A stretch of 45,254 bases of DNA, from contig CAXTSI010000007.1 in assembly GCA_964246695.1 (NCBI GenBank), positions 1-45,254 on the forward strand, read 5' to 3'. The position numbers and the translations under genes are program-made. The first letter of the stretch is position 1. The number at the start of each line of letters is the position of its first letter. Origin of the DNA: Stigonema sp964246695 (GTDB lineage Bacteria > Cyanobacteriota > Cyanobacteriia > Cyanobacteriales > Nostocaceae). This document shows, piece by piece, positions 31,486-40,800 of this stretch. The notes beneath the pieces were generated by a model. That model did not search any database, had not been told where the DNA came from, and saw nothing but the letters and a program-made list of their open reading frames with translations.

Positions 31486-32551
31486 TTAATACAAAATTGA
31501 CTTTAATTTATCAAAAGCAACTGCCGCACACGACGGAACAATCGCATTCCCCAAAGCCTTTAATTGCTCTTTGTGTTGTCTCCTGATGGCTTGATATTCT
31601 TTCCAGAGTTGGCGATATTCTCTCTGCTCTTCTGCCGTAAGGTTTCTAACTTCCTCAGCAGAGAGCCGAGGGAACTATGGGGATTGTGGCAGCGATGAGC
31701 CATTCTTCAAGGTTTCCATGTCGCAACAAACATCCGTCCACATCGGTGGAAATCCCATCATCATCGATACAAACATTGGATTTAAAGAACGACTCTGGTT
31801 CGTCCCCGTCTCCCAACTCAATGATTTGCCCCCATGTGTCGGCTGTCTCCAATTGTTGTTGGCATCGATGGCTGCCGTCGTGTGGAGCATGACTGCACAA
31901 GAAAGATGCAACGACTGACCCTTCTTGCATTTCGCGATTCCGTCTATACAGTTGCTCCCATTGCCAGCCATTGGAGTCGGAAGAAATACTGTCGATAGTT
32001 GAGATTTTCTCTCCCGCCCTTTGTCGGCGTCCCTGGCTACGGGAGTAGGCAACAATCCATAGACGCTCGCGCCTATGCACGGCTCCCACTGAGGCTGCAG
32101 AAACAATTGACCATCGGACATCATACCCGCACTCGGCAAACGAACGGAGTACTCCTGCAAAAAACCGACCTCGTTCAACGGTAAGCAGCCCTGGAACGTT
32201 TTCAACAATCGCCCATCGGGGGCGAACGTCGCAAAGGATTCGGAAGAATTCTGGGAACAAATTGCGATTTGCTTGGCTTCCGAGTTGCTTTCCAGCAACA
32301 GAGAATGCTGGACAGGGCAACCCGGCTGTGATTCCGTCAATACAGTGTATGTCGAGAGATTGAAGAGTGTTTGTTGTAACATCCTTTAAATCTGAAATAA
32401 TCGGGATATTGGGAAATCTCAGGCTTAAAACGGCTTGGCAATATTCATTGATTTCACAGAAGGCAATAGTCTGGAATCCTCCGGAAATCATGCCTCCTAG
32501 AGTAAATCCGCCGATGCCTGAACAGAGATCTAGAACGATTTGAGTTTTCAT
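31486..32551 (-). pseudogene. C5 cytosine DNA methyltransferase with frameshifted C-terminus
   Basis: Frame 0 (stop at 31655) has motif I VLDLCSGIGGFTLGG, motif IV GLPCPAFSVAGKQLGSQANR with catalytic Cys, motif VI WAIVENVPGLL and motif VIII RRERLWIVA. Motif X (LKALGNAIVPSCAAVAFDKL) lies in the +1 frame after a CCC at 31670-31672 and ends at 31486, one base before the next gene's ATG. So a single extra C separates motif X. Start ATG 32551 (MKTQIV); a GTG at 32584 adds 11 residues. Transfers methyl to cytosine, probably anti-restriction; possibly inactive here. Confidence 0.8.
31675..32382 (-). CDS. Overprinted phage protein inside the methyltransferase gene
   Basis: A 235-codon frame on the same strand reads SESFATFAPDGRLLKTFQGC, AGMMSDGQLF, LLPTPVARDADKG, FLPTPMAGNGSN and SLNPMFVSMMMGFPPMWTDV. 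These ordered motifs (ESFA.FDPD..L.KT.Q, GMM..G.L, two LPTP blocks, LNP.FV.WMMGFP..WTD) are those of a common phage protein normally beside DNA methyltransferases. The two frames share ~700 bp. Dual coding is likely but not proven; function unknown. Confidence 0.5.
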   Translation of the reverse strand: MLQQTLFNLSTYTVLTESQPGCPVQHSLLLESNSEAKQIAICSQNSSESFATFAPDGRLLKTFQGCLPLNEVGFLQEYSVRLPSAGMMSDGQLFLQPQWEPCIGASVYGLLPTPVARDADKGRERKSQLSTVFLPTPMAGNGSNCIDGIAKCKKGQSLHLSCAVMLHTTAAIDANNNWRQPTHGGKSLSWETGTNQSRSLNPMFVSMMMGFPPMWTDVCCDMETLKNGSSLPQSP

Positions 32552-32612
32552 GTTTGGGAAGAAGTTTTTGTAGGCGATCTCCACACAGGCAGCGATCGCC
32601 CATTCGTCAGTT

Positions 32613-33413
32613 TTAAGCTGCAGCTACTGGCTCATCAATCAAGTCAATGACATCATCAGCCGTATCAGCAACAAGCAGTCCACTCATCGCTACGATTAAC
32701 AGTTGTGCTTCTGCTGCTGTATTGCACGACGGTCTATTTTCCGTGTCGCAAGGTTGTGCTATCCACTTGCCGTCAGCAGCTTGATAGAAAGTCCCCAGCA
32801 GGTGGTATGAATACCAAACACGGTAGAGTTCGCCAAAATCAGGGTCGATATCGGAATCTACTTCGATCTCAGGTGCAATACTTAAAGCTTGTGTTTGCTC
32901 CGAATCGTGAACGCCGCCTACTAGCTCTCCAAGTGGGTAGAGTGAGTTTAACTCCGCCAATTTTTCAAAGTAGGCAGCATCAGCAAGGTGCCACGCATCG
33001 GCTTGTTTGTAGAAAGTATGTATGACTTTTTTCTCAAACTTGGGCGCTTCAAACTCTACAATCTGCTGCGCTTGCTCATCAATCAAGTTCAGACAATCTT
33101 GTGTCTGGGTATGATGTTCGCGCACCACCAAGCTAGTATCGGCTACCCCGCAGCACAGTCCGCGACCAGTGCCGTCGTTGAATGGCTTGAATAGAGGGCA
33201 GTCAGTGCAGGTGATTTTGGGCGGAGAAGATGCAAATTCGGCTGCATCTACGAGTTCAACTTGTGCTGATTGATGAGCGAGGATCGCTTCAATCCAGTTC
33301 TCCTTGATGCGCTTGTCCTTTACTTTGGTGGAGCAGCCAATTTCCTCATAAGTCTCCTTCAGTTGAGAAAGGGTCCAAAAGTGGAAGCTAGAACGTTGGT
33401 ATTGTCGTATCAT
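32613..33413 (-). CDS. Cys-rich/'EVDSD' family protein, copy D, with SAP-like N-terminus
   Basis: Order: MIRQY start, SAP-like FWTLSQLKETYEEIGCSTKV, Cys module CTDCPLFKPFNDGTGRGLCC with H and TQDC, an inserted helical segment, then EVDSDIDPDFGELYRVW, LLGTFYQAADGKWIAQPCD, NTAAEAQLLIVAMSGLLVAD, near-identical to copy C. 266 residues. It unites the modules that A/B and C have separately. The ATG at 33413 follows AAAAAGGATTTATTCC, as in copy C. Confidence 0.7.
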   Translation of the reverse strand: MIRQYQRSSFHFWTLSQLKETYEEIGCSTKVKDKRIKENWIEAILAHQSAQVELVDAAEFASSPPKITCTDCPLFKPFNDGTGRGLCCGVADTSLVVREHHTQTQDCLNLIDEQAQQIVEFEAPKFEKKVIHTFYKQADAWHLADAAYFEKLAELNSLYPLGELVGGVHDSEQTQALSIAPEIEVDSDIDPDFGELYRVWYSYHLLGTFYQAADGKWIAQPCDTENRPSCNTAAEAQLLIVAMSGLLVADTADDVIDLIDEPVAAA

Positions 33414-33441
33414 GGAATAAATCCTTTTTGGTTTAGGGATT

Positions 33442-33486
33442 ACAAAGGGCGATCGCAAACTTTCCATGTGGGCGATCGCCCTTTGT
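33442..33486. promoter_or_regulatory. HIP1-built hairpin in the leader of copy D
   Basis: ACAAAGGGCGATCGC (33442-33456) and GCGATCGCCCTTTGT (33472-33486) are perfect 15-bp arms. Counterpart of the hairpin before copy C. Confidence 0.5.
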
Positions 33487-33624
33487 TTTGGCTTGTGAAT
33501 CGAATCTAGCAATTAATCAAGATTTTTCTCAATACTAAAATCAATATTTTTAAATCCATGTACAATAGGACTTACAGACACTAATCTGGATAAAGAGTAT
33601 ATTTTTATAAAGACAGCAAAAAAT

Positions 33625-33980
33625 ATGCCTGCAAACAAAAAACCTGAAGTGCAAGGACGAACAGCACAGCTGGGAATCAAGATAGACGCCGAACTCTATG
33701 AGAAGTACAAGGCAAGGTTAAAGGAAACTGGTACTTCCATTACGGAAGATATAGAAAACCACATGAGGAATTACGTTGGCGAGATGATTATTAAGAGCAA
33801 TGTGATTGACATTGCTAAACTGCTTGAAGACGTAGAGGATTTAAAGCAAGTCGTGGGGGAGTTAAAACCGGACTGGCAACAGAGAACAAGCAGCTTAAAA
33901 GCCAGCTAAAAGCCATGTCCTCTCAAATTGAGAATATGGTCCAAATAATGAAAACTTCACCCCCTCTTGACAGGGGGTGA
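33625..33980 (+). CDS. RHH/coiled-coil protein, second copy with candidate -1 frameshift
   Basis: Frame 0 (33625-33909, 94 aa): GRTAQLGIKIDAELYEKYKA, a ribbon-helix-helix domain, then a coiled coil IAKLLEDVEDLKQVVG and an unlike ending PDWQQRTSSLKAS. At GTG GGG GAG (G5 at 33855-33859) a -1 shift gives VVGGVKTGLATENKQLKSQL and ends SPPLDRG (118 aa), restoring coiled-coil pattern. The -1 stop (33978-33980) lies within the terminator's 3' arm, as in the first copy. Short-form and long-form subunits would share the DNA-binding part. Confidence 0.7.
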
Positions 33981-33990
33981 AGCGTTTTTA
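33956..33990 (+). terminator. Terminator containing the -1 frame stop
   Basis: TTCACCCCCT (33956-33965) and AGGGGGTGAA (33972-33981), then GCG and TTTTT. Confidence 0.85.
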
Positions 33991-34122
33991 ATGCATTCTC
34001 CTTGACTCTAGATAGAATTATTGATTTTTTGCTAGTTCGGTGATAGCATTTTTTAAGTGTGCTGGAAGAACGACCAGCGCACTTTAAATTTAAATTGCAA
34101 GGCAAATCGCGCAATCCTCAGT

Positions 34123-34275
34123 ATGGCTGATCCCAAAGACGCAGACGCGACAAAAGGTAACGGGCATGACCCAAGCTTGCCAATTACTGATGTTGATCCG
34201 CAAGATGACAGTAACGACTTAGGTCAAGACAGAGGCGACCAGACAAATGGCGGCAAGAAACAGGACGACAAATGA
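34123..34275 (+). CDS. Small acidic protein, 50 aa
   Basis: MADPKDADATKGNGHDPSLP, then ITDVDPQDDSNDLGQDRGDQ and TNGGKKQDDK: highly polar, disordered, no Cys. The next ATG overlaps its stop (ATGA), so the pair is coupled. Unknown role; such disordered acidic peptides are often cofactors or DNA mimics, which is only a possibility. Confidence 0.45.
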   Translation: MADPKDADATKGNGHDPSLPITDVDPQDDSNDLGQDRGDQTNGGKKQDDK

Positions 34276-34856
34276 ACTACTTTCTACCACAACCTAAATA
34301 TCGAATATTTAAGCTAGACCAGCAAGCACAATGGTACTGTATCCGTTTTGGGCATGAGGGCAACTACCATGACTGGCACAACGGTCTGACACCCAAAAGA
34401 ATGGTTTTAGAGCTATTCAAGCTGAATTGTGGTGCAGGCTATTACTTAATAGATACGGAGCGCAAGCTATTCTACTTTTGCGGTTCGGATCTAGAGTCGG
34501 TCAGGATTAAGCTTGAGTCAATAGCTGGTTTGTGTCGCAAAATTTTCATCAATCCTGAATCACCCAGACAGCCTCCGCCATTAACTGAAACTCATATTAA
34601 TCCATTGGCCGTAGTGGACATGAATTTAGTGTTTGTGCGCCAGAAAGATGAATTTAAGTCGTATGACACAAAACTCACAGAGTTCGTTGATTTGCAAGAC
34701 ACGAGCGACCTAGGCATAACTTGGTCAGAGCTATGTCGTAAATTCTTGACAATTAACGGCGGTGACCCTGGATTCTATCTGTACAGATCCAAGGATGATG
34801 AGGTGCTGTACTTCGACCAAATCCGTGACTTGAAACAGGCAATTAGTGCGACTTAA
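34272..34856 (+). CDS. Hypothetical protein, 194 aa
   Basis: Two similar halves may be present: GHEGNYHDWHNGLTPKRMVL, CGAGYYLIDTERKLFYF, and later TWSELCRKFLTINGGDPGFYL with YRSKDDEVLYFDQIRDL. Each half has a G-x-Y-L-x-(D/R)-x..L-Y/F-F pattern, suggesting an internal duplication. No family recognised. Last but one gene before the element boundary. Confidence 0.5.
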   Translation: MNYFLPQPKYRIFKLDQQAQWYCIRFGHEGNYHDWHNGLTPKRMVLELFKLNCGAGYYLIDTERKLFYFCGSDLESVRIKLESIAGLCRKIFINPESPRQPPPLTETHINPLAVVDMNLVFVRQKDEFKSYDTKLTEFVDLQDTSDLGITWSELCRKFLTINGGDPGFYLYRSKDDEVLYFDQIRDLKQAISAT

Positions 34857-35022
34857 CCAAAGCGCCAAACTACGCCCAAACTGAACCTTGAAAACTGAAT
34901 GTGCCACTATACACCGCCATTCTCGGGCGGCGTTGGTGGAGGAGGATTGGGAAACTAGGCTTTCATGCGACAATTAGTGTCGAGTGATGAATGTTAGCAA
35001 ATCATGACAGGAGATTTTTTGA

Positions 35023-35274
35023 GTGAACTCAGATCCAGAAATCGGCACAATACTAATTTGTGCCTTGCGATATTGCGTCGGGCGGCAGACCTATATGCCC
35101 GGACTCGTGATCGACTGGGCGAAACGGCATTGGGACGCAATTCACTCAAACGACCAAAACCTCATAAAAAAGGAGGTAGAAGAAATTTTTGAGAAAGATC
35201 ATTATTTGGGCGATCGCTGTGACATTGAAACTTGGGAAAATTTTCGAGATTGGCTTTCTTCCGGGGACGACTGA
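35023..35274 (+). CDS. Phage-type conserved protein, 83 aa
   Basis: GTG start with AGGAG eleven bases upstream. EIGTILICALRYCVGRQTYM, PGLVIDWAKRHWDAI and CDIETWENFRDWL match a short protein family common in phages (ALRYxLGRxTYxxxxVxDW), function unknown. It ends about 95 bp before the tRNA-derived attachment site, so it marks the right end of the element. Confidence 0.65.
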   Translation: MNSDPEIGTILICALRYCVGRQTYMPGLVIDWAKRHWDAIHSNDQNLIKKEVEEIFEKDHYLGDRCDIETWENFRDWLSSGDD

Positions 35275-35369
35275 GAGCAGAGTACGTTGAATTTAGTTCA
35301 AATTTAGCACAGCAATTTTCACCTTTTCCCCTACGCCTTTTACAGTACAACTTCTGTTTTTTAAGACTA

Positions 35370-35415
35370 CTGCTTTGCAAGCAGGATGTCAGCGGTTCGA
35401 GTCCGCTAACCTCCA
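35370..35415 (+). other. Attachment site: 3' half of tRNA-Ala(TGC)
   Basis: CTGCTTTGCAAGCAGG gives an anticodon arm with anticodon TGC (35377 region), followed by a variable loop, the T arm AGCGGTTCGAGTCCGCT and the acceptor end AACCTCCA. No D arm or 5' acceptor strand is upstream, and the first anticodon-stem pair fails. A tRNA 3' half is the usual scar of site-specific integration. The intact gene should lie at the other end, left of the window. Confidence 0.8.
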
Positions 35416-35468
35416 TAGAAGATTCTAGAATAAAAGATATACCCGAATGGTGAATGGAGGTATATGGT

Positions 35469-35690
35469 ATGAAAAAGCCTAACTTTCAGGCAATGAGTTG
35501 GAAAGAGTTACATGCCTATGTTCTAGCGCATCGAGATGATGGCGAAGCGTTCTATGCCTATGTAGATAAGTTACATACAGAAGCAAACTGGATTGAAATG
35601 CCACCGCTCAATTCAGTTAATGACCTGAAAAACTATCCTGAGTTCCTTGAGAGTTTTGGTAATGCTTCAGAGTCACCACAAGAGTCCTAA
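35469..35690 (+). CDS. DUF6887-like small protein
   Basis: MKKPNFQAMSWKELHAYVLA, then HRDDGEAFYAYVDKLHTEAN: the start and 'S..EL..Y.L.HR.D..A...Y.D' pattern is that of a cyanobacterial small-protein family often paired with another small gene (possible toxin-antitoxin). No partner is visible here. GGAGG lies eight bases before the ATG. First chromosomal gene past the attachment site. Confidence 0.65.
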   Translation: MKKPNFQAMSWKELHAYVLAHRDDGEAFYAYVDKLHTEANWIEMPPLNSVNDLKNYPEFLESFGNASESPQES

Positions 35691-35695
35691 CTCAC

Positions 35696-35811
35696 ATCTT
35701 GCACCTGGGTGAAAAACCGGGTTTCTTGAGAATGACTAATGGTCAAACCCTTAATCTTTGGTTGAGAAACCCGGTTTTTTAGGTCTTGTTGAGAATGGTG
35801 CAAGATATCAG
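35696..35811. repeat. MITE-like inverted repeat
   Basis: Outer arms ATCTTGCACC (35696-35705) and GGTGCAAGAT (35802-35811); inner arms AAAAACCGGGTTTCT and AGAAACCCGGTTTTTT. No coding frame. This type of dispersed palindromic repeat is common in cyanobacteria. The rest of 35812-36300 shows no gene. Confidence 0.65.
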
Positions 35812-36304
35812 CTAAGGGAATACCAAAAAATAAATTATCCATTCCGTCGTCTAACGCACCCTACACTCTACACTTATTGGAGATTTTTTTAATTGGAAGT
35901 CCTAAGTATAATTAAATAGAAATGCGCTCCCGCAGTCGCTACCTAAAAATACTTTAGGTGAGGTAAGCGATCTTATATATAAAAAGCGATACTACCTAGT
36001 ACTAGCCGATCGCCAGATGTCGGTAATGGTAAAGTCCACTTATTCTATAGTAACGGGTGCGAAAAAGTCGCGCTTCAACAAGATTATAAAATTTTTAGCA
36101 AAAACTGAAAAGACATTAACAGAGCCTTATCTGTAAGCTGAATTTTATTATTATGCTTAGGCTAGATTAGACAAGTAAGCGAAAACAGTAGGTTTGGACG
36201 ACATATTATATAAATTCCAAATGAGCCTCATCCCAAATAAATAAATTTCTCTATCAAAAGGCTAAATTCTGATTCGCTGACAATTAATTTTTTTCTTAGG
36301 TTCC

Positions 36305-37669
36305 GTGTCACCCATGAAATCCTCTGAGCCTCAAACTGACTTTGAAGAAAATTATCCAGAAACTCCATTAGAGTCACCACGCAGAAAGAGTTGGTGGCTT
36401 TGGTTGTTGTTACTACCACTATTCATAGGAGGAGGCTTTTTCCTTTGGCGTTTTCTCAATCCTCCAAATAAACCACCTGCCCCTGCTACCGCTGGACCAC
36501 CACCGGCAGCAGTTAAGCTAGCCACAGTGCAAGCAGGTGCAATTGAAGATAGCTCAGAGTTTACTGCCAGTACAGAATCACGCAGATCGGTAAGGCTCCA
36601 ACCGAGAATTCAGGGCTATGTAACCCAGATATTTGTCAAACCGGGAGACTCAGTCCGAAAAGGAGCGGCAATTATCCAAATAGACCCTAGACAGCAACAA
36701 GCATCAGTCAATAGTGTTAGCGCCGCAGCTGAGGGAGCTAAGTCACAACTTGCAAATGCTCGTGCTCAGCTTACTTCCTTAGAAGCTCAGCGGCTATCCA
36801 ACGAAGCTGATGTGAAACTGAACCAACAAGAATACCAAAGGTATTCTAATCTGGCAGATCAAGGAGCCGTAGCTCGACAAACTAGCGACCAGTATCTCAA
36901 TAAGCGAGATGTAGCGCAGGCTACACTTCGTGCAACTATTGGTAAGATTCAAGCGCAGCAAGCTACCATTGAGCAAGCTCAAAAATCCATACAGCAGGCA
37001 CAAGCCAATATTAGCGAACAAAAAGTCCAGCTTCAGTATTACACAATCACCGCTCCCGTTGACGGCATTGTTGGCGAGATTCCAGTTAAAGTGGGTGATT
37101 TCGTTAATACTACTACACAACTCAGTAATACTCCAAATTCTTCATTCGGTGTTACTTCCACAACAGTAGCTACCATTACTCAGAACCAACCTTTAGAAAT
37201 AAAGATCAATGTGCCAATTGAGCGTGGACCCCAATTACGTAAGGGAATGCTAGTGGAGGTCTTGGACGCGCAAGGTCGCAGTTTAGGTAATAGTAAGGTA
37301 TTTTTTATTGCTCCAAGCGCCAGTAGTAGTCAAGCAATACTGATTAAAGCACTCTATGACAACTCTAAAGGTCAACTGCGAGCAGATCAATTTGCGCAGG
37401 CTAGAGTGATCTGGAATCAGCGTGTGGGAGTGTTAATTCCAACTACAGCAGTGGCTCCCGTCGCTGGGGAAAATTTTGTCTACGTAATGCAAACGAAACA
37501 ATCCCCAGACGGAAAGTCCCAACTAGTAGCTCGGCAAAAGCGTGTCAAGTTAGGCAATATTAAAGGTAATAGCTATCAAGTACTCGAAGGATTACAGCCT
37601 GGAGAGAAAATCATCGTCTCAGGGCTGCTTAATCTTAGGGATGGTGCTCCGATAAATCCTCAGCCTTAG
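36305..37669 (+). CDS. RND efflux periplasmic adaptor (membrane fusion protein)
   Basis: One N-terminal membrane anchor (WWLWLLLLPLFIGGGFFLWRF, about residues 29-50), a Pro-rich stretch, then the lipoyl half-motif RIQGYVTQIFVKPGDSVRKG, a long alpha-hairpin (about 125-255), YTITAPVDGIVGEIPVKVGD, a beta-barrel and membrane-proximal domain. It links the inner-membrane pump encoded next to an outer-membrane channel. GTG 36305 and ATG 36314 are both possible starts. No lipobox, so it is anchored by its helix. Confidence 0.9.
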   Translation: MSPMKSSEPQTDFEENYPETPLESPRRKSWWLWLLLLPLFIGGGFFLWRFLNPPNKPPAPATAGPPPAAVKLATVQAGAIEDSSEFTASTESRRSVRLQPRIQGYVTQIFVKPGDSVRKGAAIIQIDPRQQQASVNSVSAAAEGAKSQLANARAQLTSLEAQRLSNEADVKLNQQEYQRYSNLADQGAVARQTSDQYLNKRDVAQATLRATIGKIQAQQATIEQAQKSIQQAQANISEQKVQLQYYTITAPVDGIVGEIPVKVGDFVNTTTQLSNTPNSSFGVTSTTVATITQNQPLEIKINVPIERGPQLRKGMLVEVLDAQGRSLGNSKVFFIAPSASSSQAILIKALYDNSKGQLRADQFAQARVIWNQRVGVLIPTTAVAPVAGENFVYVMQTKQSPDGKSQLVARQKRVKLGNIKGNSYQVLEGLQPGEKIIVSGLLNLRDGAPINPQP

Positions 37670-37689
37670 TTATTTATATGGACTAGTTA

Positions 37690-37815
37690 GTGGTTAGTCG
37701 TTAGTCGTTAGTGGTTAGTCGTTAGTGGTTAGTAGCTAGTATTTAATAAAACAACCAACAACCAACAACCAACAACTAACAACCAACAACTAACAACTAA
37801 CAACTAACAACTAAC
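37690..37815. repeat. Short tandem repeats (GTTAGTG/GTTAGTC and CAACCAA/CAACTAA)
   Basis: Heptamer-like repeats TTAGTCG/TTAGTGG followed by runs of AACCAAC/AACTAAC of opposite sense. They separate the adaptor and pump genes and could form long hairpins. Similar tracts lie at 44646-44872 and 45103-45254. Confidence 0.8.
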
Positions 37816-37829
37816 AATTCCCCATTTCT

Positions 37830-40800
37830 ATGTTTGTTGACTTCTTCATTAAGCGACCTGTTTTTACCAGTGTCTGCGCCATCATCATTCTGTTGGTAGG
37901 AGCAATCAGCCTCCCGACTCTACCCACGGACCGATATCCAGAAATTAGCCCGACGACAATAAACGTGACGGCTAACTACGTTGGTGCTAGTGCTGAAGTT
38001 GTAGAAAACACGGTTACGACTGTCTTAGAGCGGCAGATTAACGGCGTTGAAGGCATGAAGTACATGACTTCAAGCAGCAGTAACAATGGTGCAAGTACGA
38101 TTACAGTTACATTTGACGCATCGCGGAATAAAGATATTGCAGCAGTTGATATTCAAAATCGCATATCCGTTGCCCAACCGCAGTTGCCAGACGTTGTACA
38201 GAAAACCGGAGTCACTGTTAGTAAACAGTCCAGCAACATCTTGTTAGCGATCGGATTGTACAGTGATAAGCAAGAGTATGACAACATTTTCTTGAGCAAC
38301 TACGCCGACCTCTATGTAGTAGATGCCCTGAAAAAACTCCCCGGTGTGAGTCAGGCGCAAATTTTTGGTGAACGTCGCTATGCCATGCGTTTATGGCTCG
38401 ATCCAAATCGCCTAGCTAGTCGCAATCTCACCGCCCAAGATGTGATCAATGCCCTGAATGAACAAAACTTGCAGGTAGGTGCTGGGCAAATCGGTCAGCA
38501 ACCAGCAGCGCCAAATCAGTTGTATCAAATCGACTTACAAGCTGTTAGCAGACTGAAGAATGTATCGGAATTTGAGAACATAATTCTTAAAACAGATCCT
38601 GATGGTACACTGATTAAACTTAAAGATGTGGGTCGGGCGGAACTGGGAGCAGAAAATTATAACTCATTTCTGCGATTTAGGGGTCAGGATGGCGTGGGTA
38701 TAGGGATATTTCCCACTGCTGGGAGTAATGCTTTAAACGTTGCCAATGAAGTGAAAGCTGAAATGGCACGACTCGCGCAAAACTTTCCGCCCGGAATGAA
38801 ATTTCAGGTAGCATTTGACACTACAGATTTTATCCAAGCGTCGCTGGTGGAAGTGGTCAAGACGCTGTTTGAAGCGATCGCCCTTGTCGTCTTGGTGGTT
38901 TTTATATTCCTGCAGGACTGGCGCACCACTCTAATTCCTGTAATTGTGATTCCCCTTGCATTAATTGGCACTTTTGCCTTGATTAAAGTTTTCGGGTTTT
39001 CCATCAACACTCTGACCATGTTTGGTCTGACTTTAGCCACTGGACTAGTGGTTGATGACGCGATCATCGTCGTCGAGAATATCGCTCGCTTAATTGAGCA
39101 AGAAGGACTGTCGCCGGCTGAGGCTGCTTCTGAATCAATGCGGGAACTATCTGGGGCAGTGATTGCAATTTCACTGGTGCTGATGGCAGTGTTTGTCCCC
39201 GTAGCATTCTTCCCAGGTTCTACAGGACAGATTTATAAGCAATTTGCACTGACAATTGCCTTTAGTGTGGCAATTTCTACCTTTCTTGCCCTAACCCTCA
39301 CTCCTTCACTGGGAGCATTGCTGTTGCGTGGGGAACAAAAACAACGCGGTTGGTTGGGCTGGGTTTTTGATCGGATCAATGGGGTAATTGATTGGACACG
39401 CAGGATGTTCGAGCGATCGCTCAAGCGCTTGAATCGGATCAGAGCGATCGTCGTGCTGCTGTTTATCTTGTTTTTAGGGTTAACGGGCTGGCTTTACACC
39501 AGCGTACCAACAGCATTTCTCCCTGATGAAGACCAAGGCTATTTCATCACCATTATTCAAGGACCGGAGGGAGTTTCGCTTAACTATACTAGTAAAGTTA
39601 TGAGTCAGGTAGAAAAAGAAATACTGAAATTGCCGGAAGTCGTGGGAACCTTTGCGATCGGAGGCTTTGGTTTTAGTGGTAACACTGCTAACAACGGGGC
39701 GATTTTTACAACCCTCAAACCTTGGGATAAGCGCCCTGAAGCCAGTCAGTCAGCATTCGCAATCATCAACAATTTGAGAAAAAAGTTTTCAACCATTACA
39801 GAAGCCAGAGTTTTACCAGTTAATCCACCAGCAATTCAGGGTCTAGGCAGTTTTAGCGGTTTCCAATTTGAGCTACAAGACAGAGGCGGCACAAGTGGCT
39901 TAGATACCATGCTGCAAGTTATGGGTCAGTTACTCCAGCGCGGCAATCAAACACCAGGATTGCAAGCTGTGTTTAGCACTTATGCCGCGAATACACCTCA
40001 GCTTTTGATTGAAGTAGACCGCAACAAAGCTAAGGCGCTGCAAGTTTCTATAAACGATGTCTTTAATACCCTACAGAGTTACTTAGGTTCGCGATACGTC
40101 AACGACTTTAATTTTCTGAGGCGAACTTACCGAGTGTATGTTCAAGCAGATGCTCAATTTCGCTCCAACCCTAAGGATATCGGTAGCTTGTACGTTCGCT
40201 CTACCAACAACCAAATGATTCCCCTGAGCAATCTAGTGAAAGTAACTCCTACTACTGGGGCGCAAACAATTAATCACTACAACTTGTTCCGTTCAATTGA
40301 AATCAACGGTTCAGCAGCTCCTGGTACTAGTTCTGGACAGGCACTTCAAGCCATGGGGCGACTGGCACAGGAGGTTTTACCAACAACTTTTGGCTACGAA
40401 TGGTCAGGAATAGCCGCTGAAGAACAAGCATCTGGCGGTCAAGCGCCTTTGATTTTTGGCTTGGGTCTTGTCTTCGTTTTCCTAGTGCTGGCTGCTCAGT
40501 ACGAGAACTACGTTGACCCGATAATTATTATGCTGTCGGTTCCCTTGGCGATCTTCGGGGCGTTAGCGGCGCAGTCGCTGCGGGGTCTACCCAATGATGT
40601 ATTTTGCCAGGTAGGTCTGGTGATGCTGATTGGTTTGGCAAGTAAGAATGCGATTCTGATTGTGGAATTTGCTAACCAACTGCAAGAGCAGGGTCTTTCG
40701 ATTACCAAAGCAGCAGTGCAAGCAGCACAAGAACGCTTGCGACCGATTCTCATGACTTCCTTTGCTTTTATTTTGGGGATTTGGCCCTTGGTAACTGCTG

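Noticed and set aside
35340..35415. A complete tRNA gene
   Set aside because: Only the anticodon loop, T arm and 3' acceptor strand are present; no D arm or 5' strand upstream, and no intron-like sequence.
37690..37815. Regular short repeats that could suggest a CRISPR array
   Set aside because: The units are ~7 bp and contiguous, with no unique spacers of 30-40 bp; the same holds for 44646-44872 and 45103-45254.
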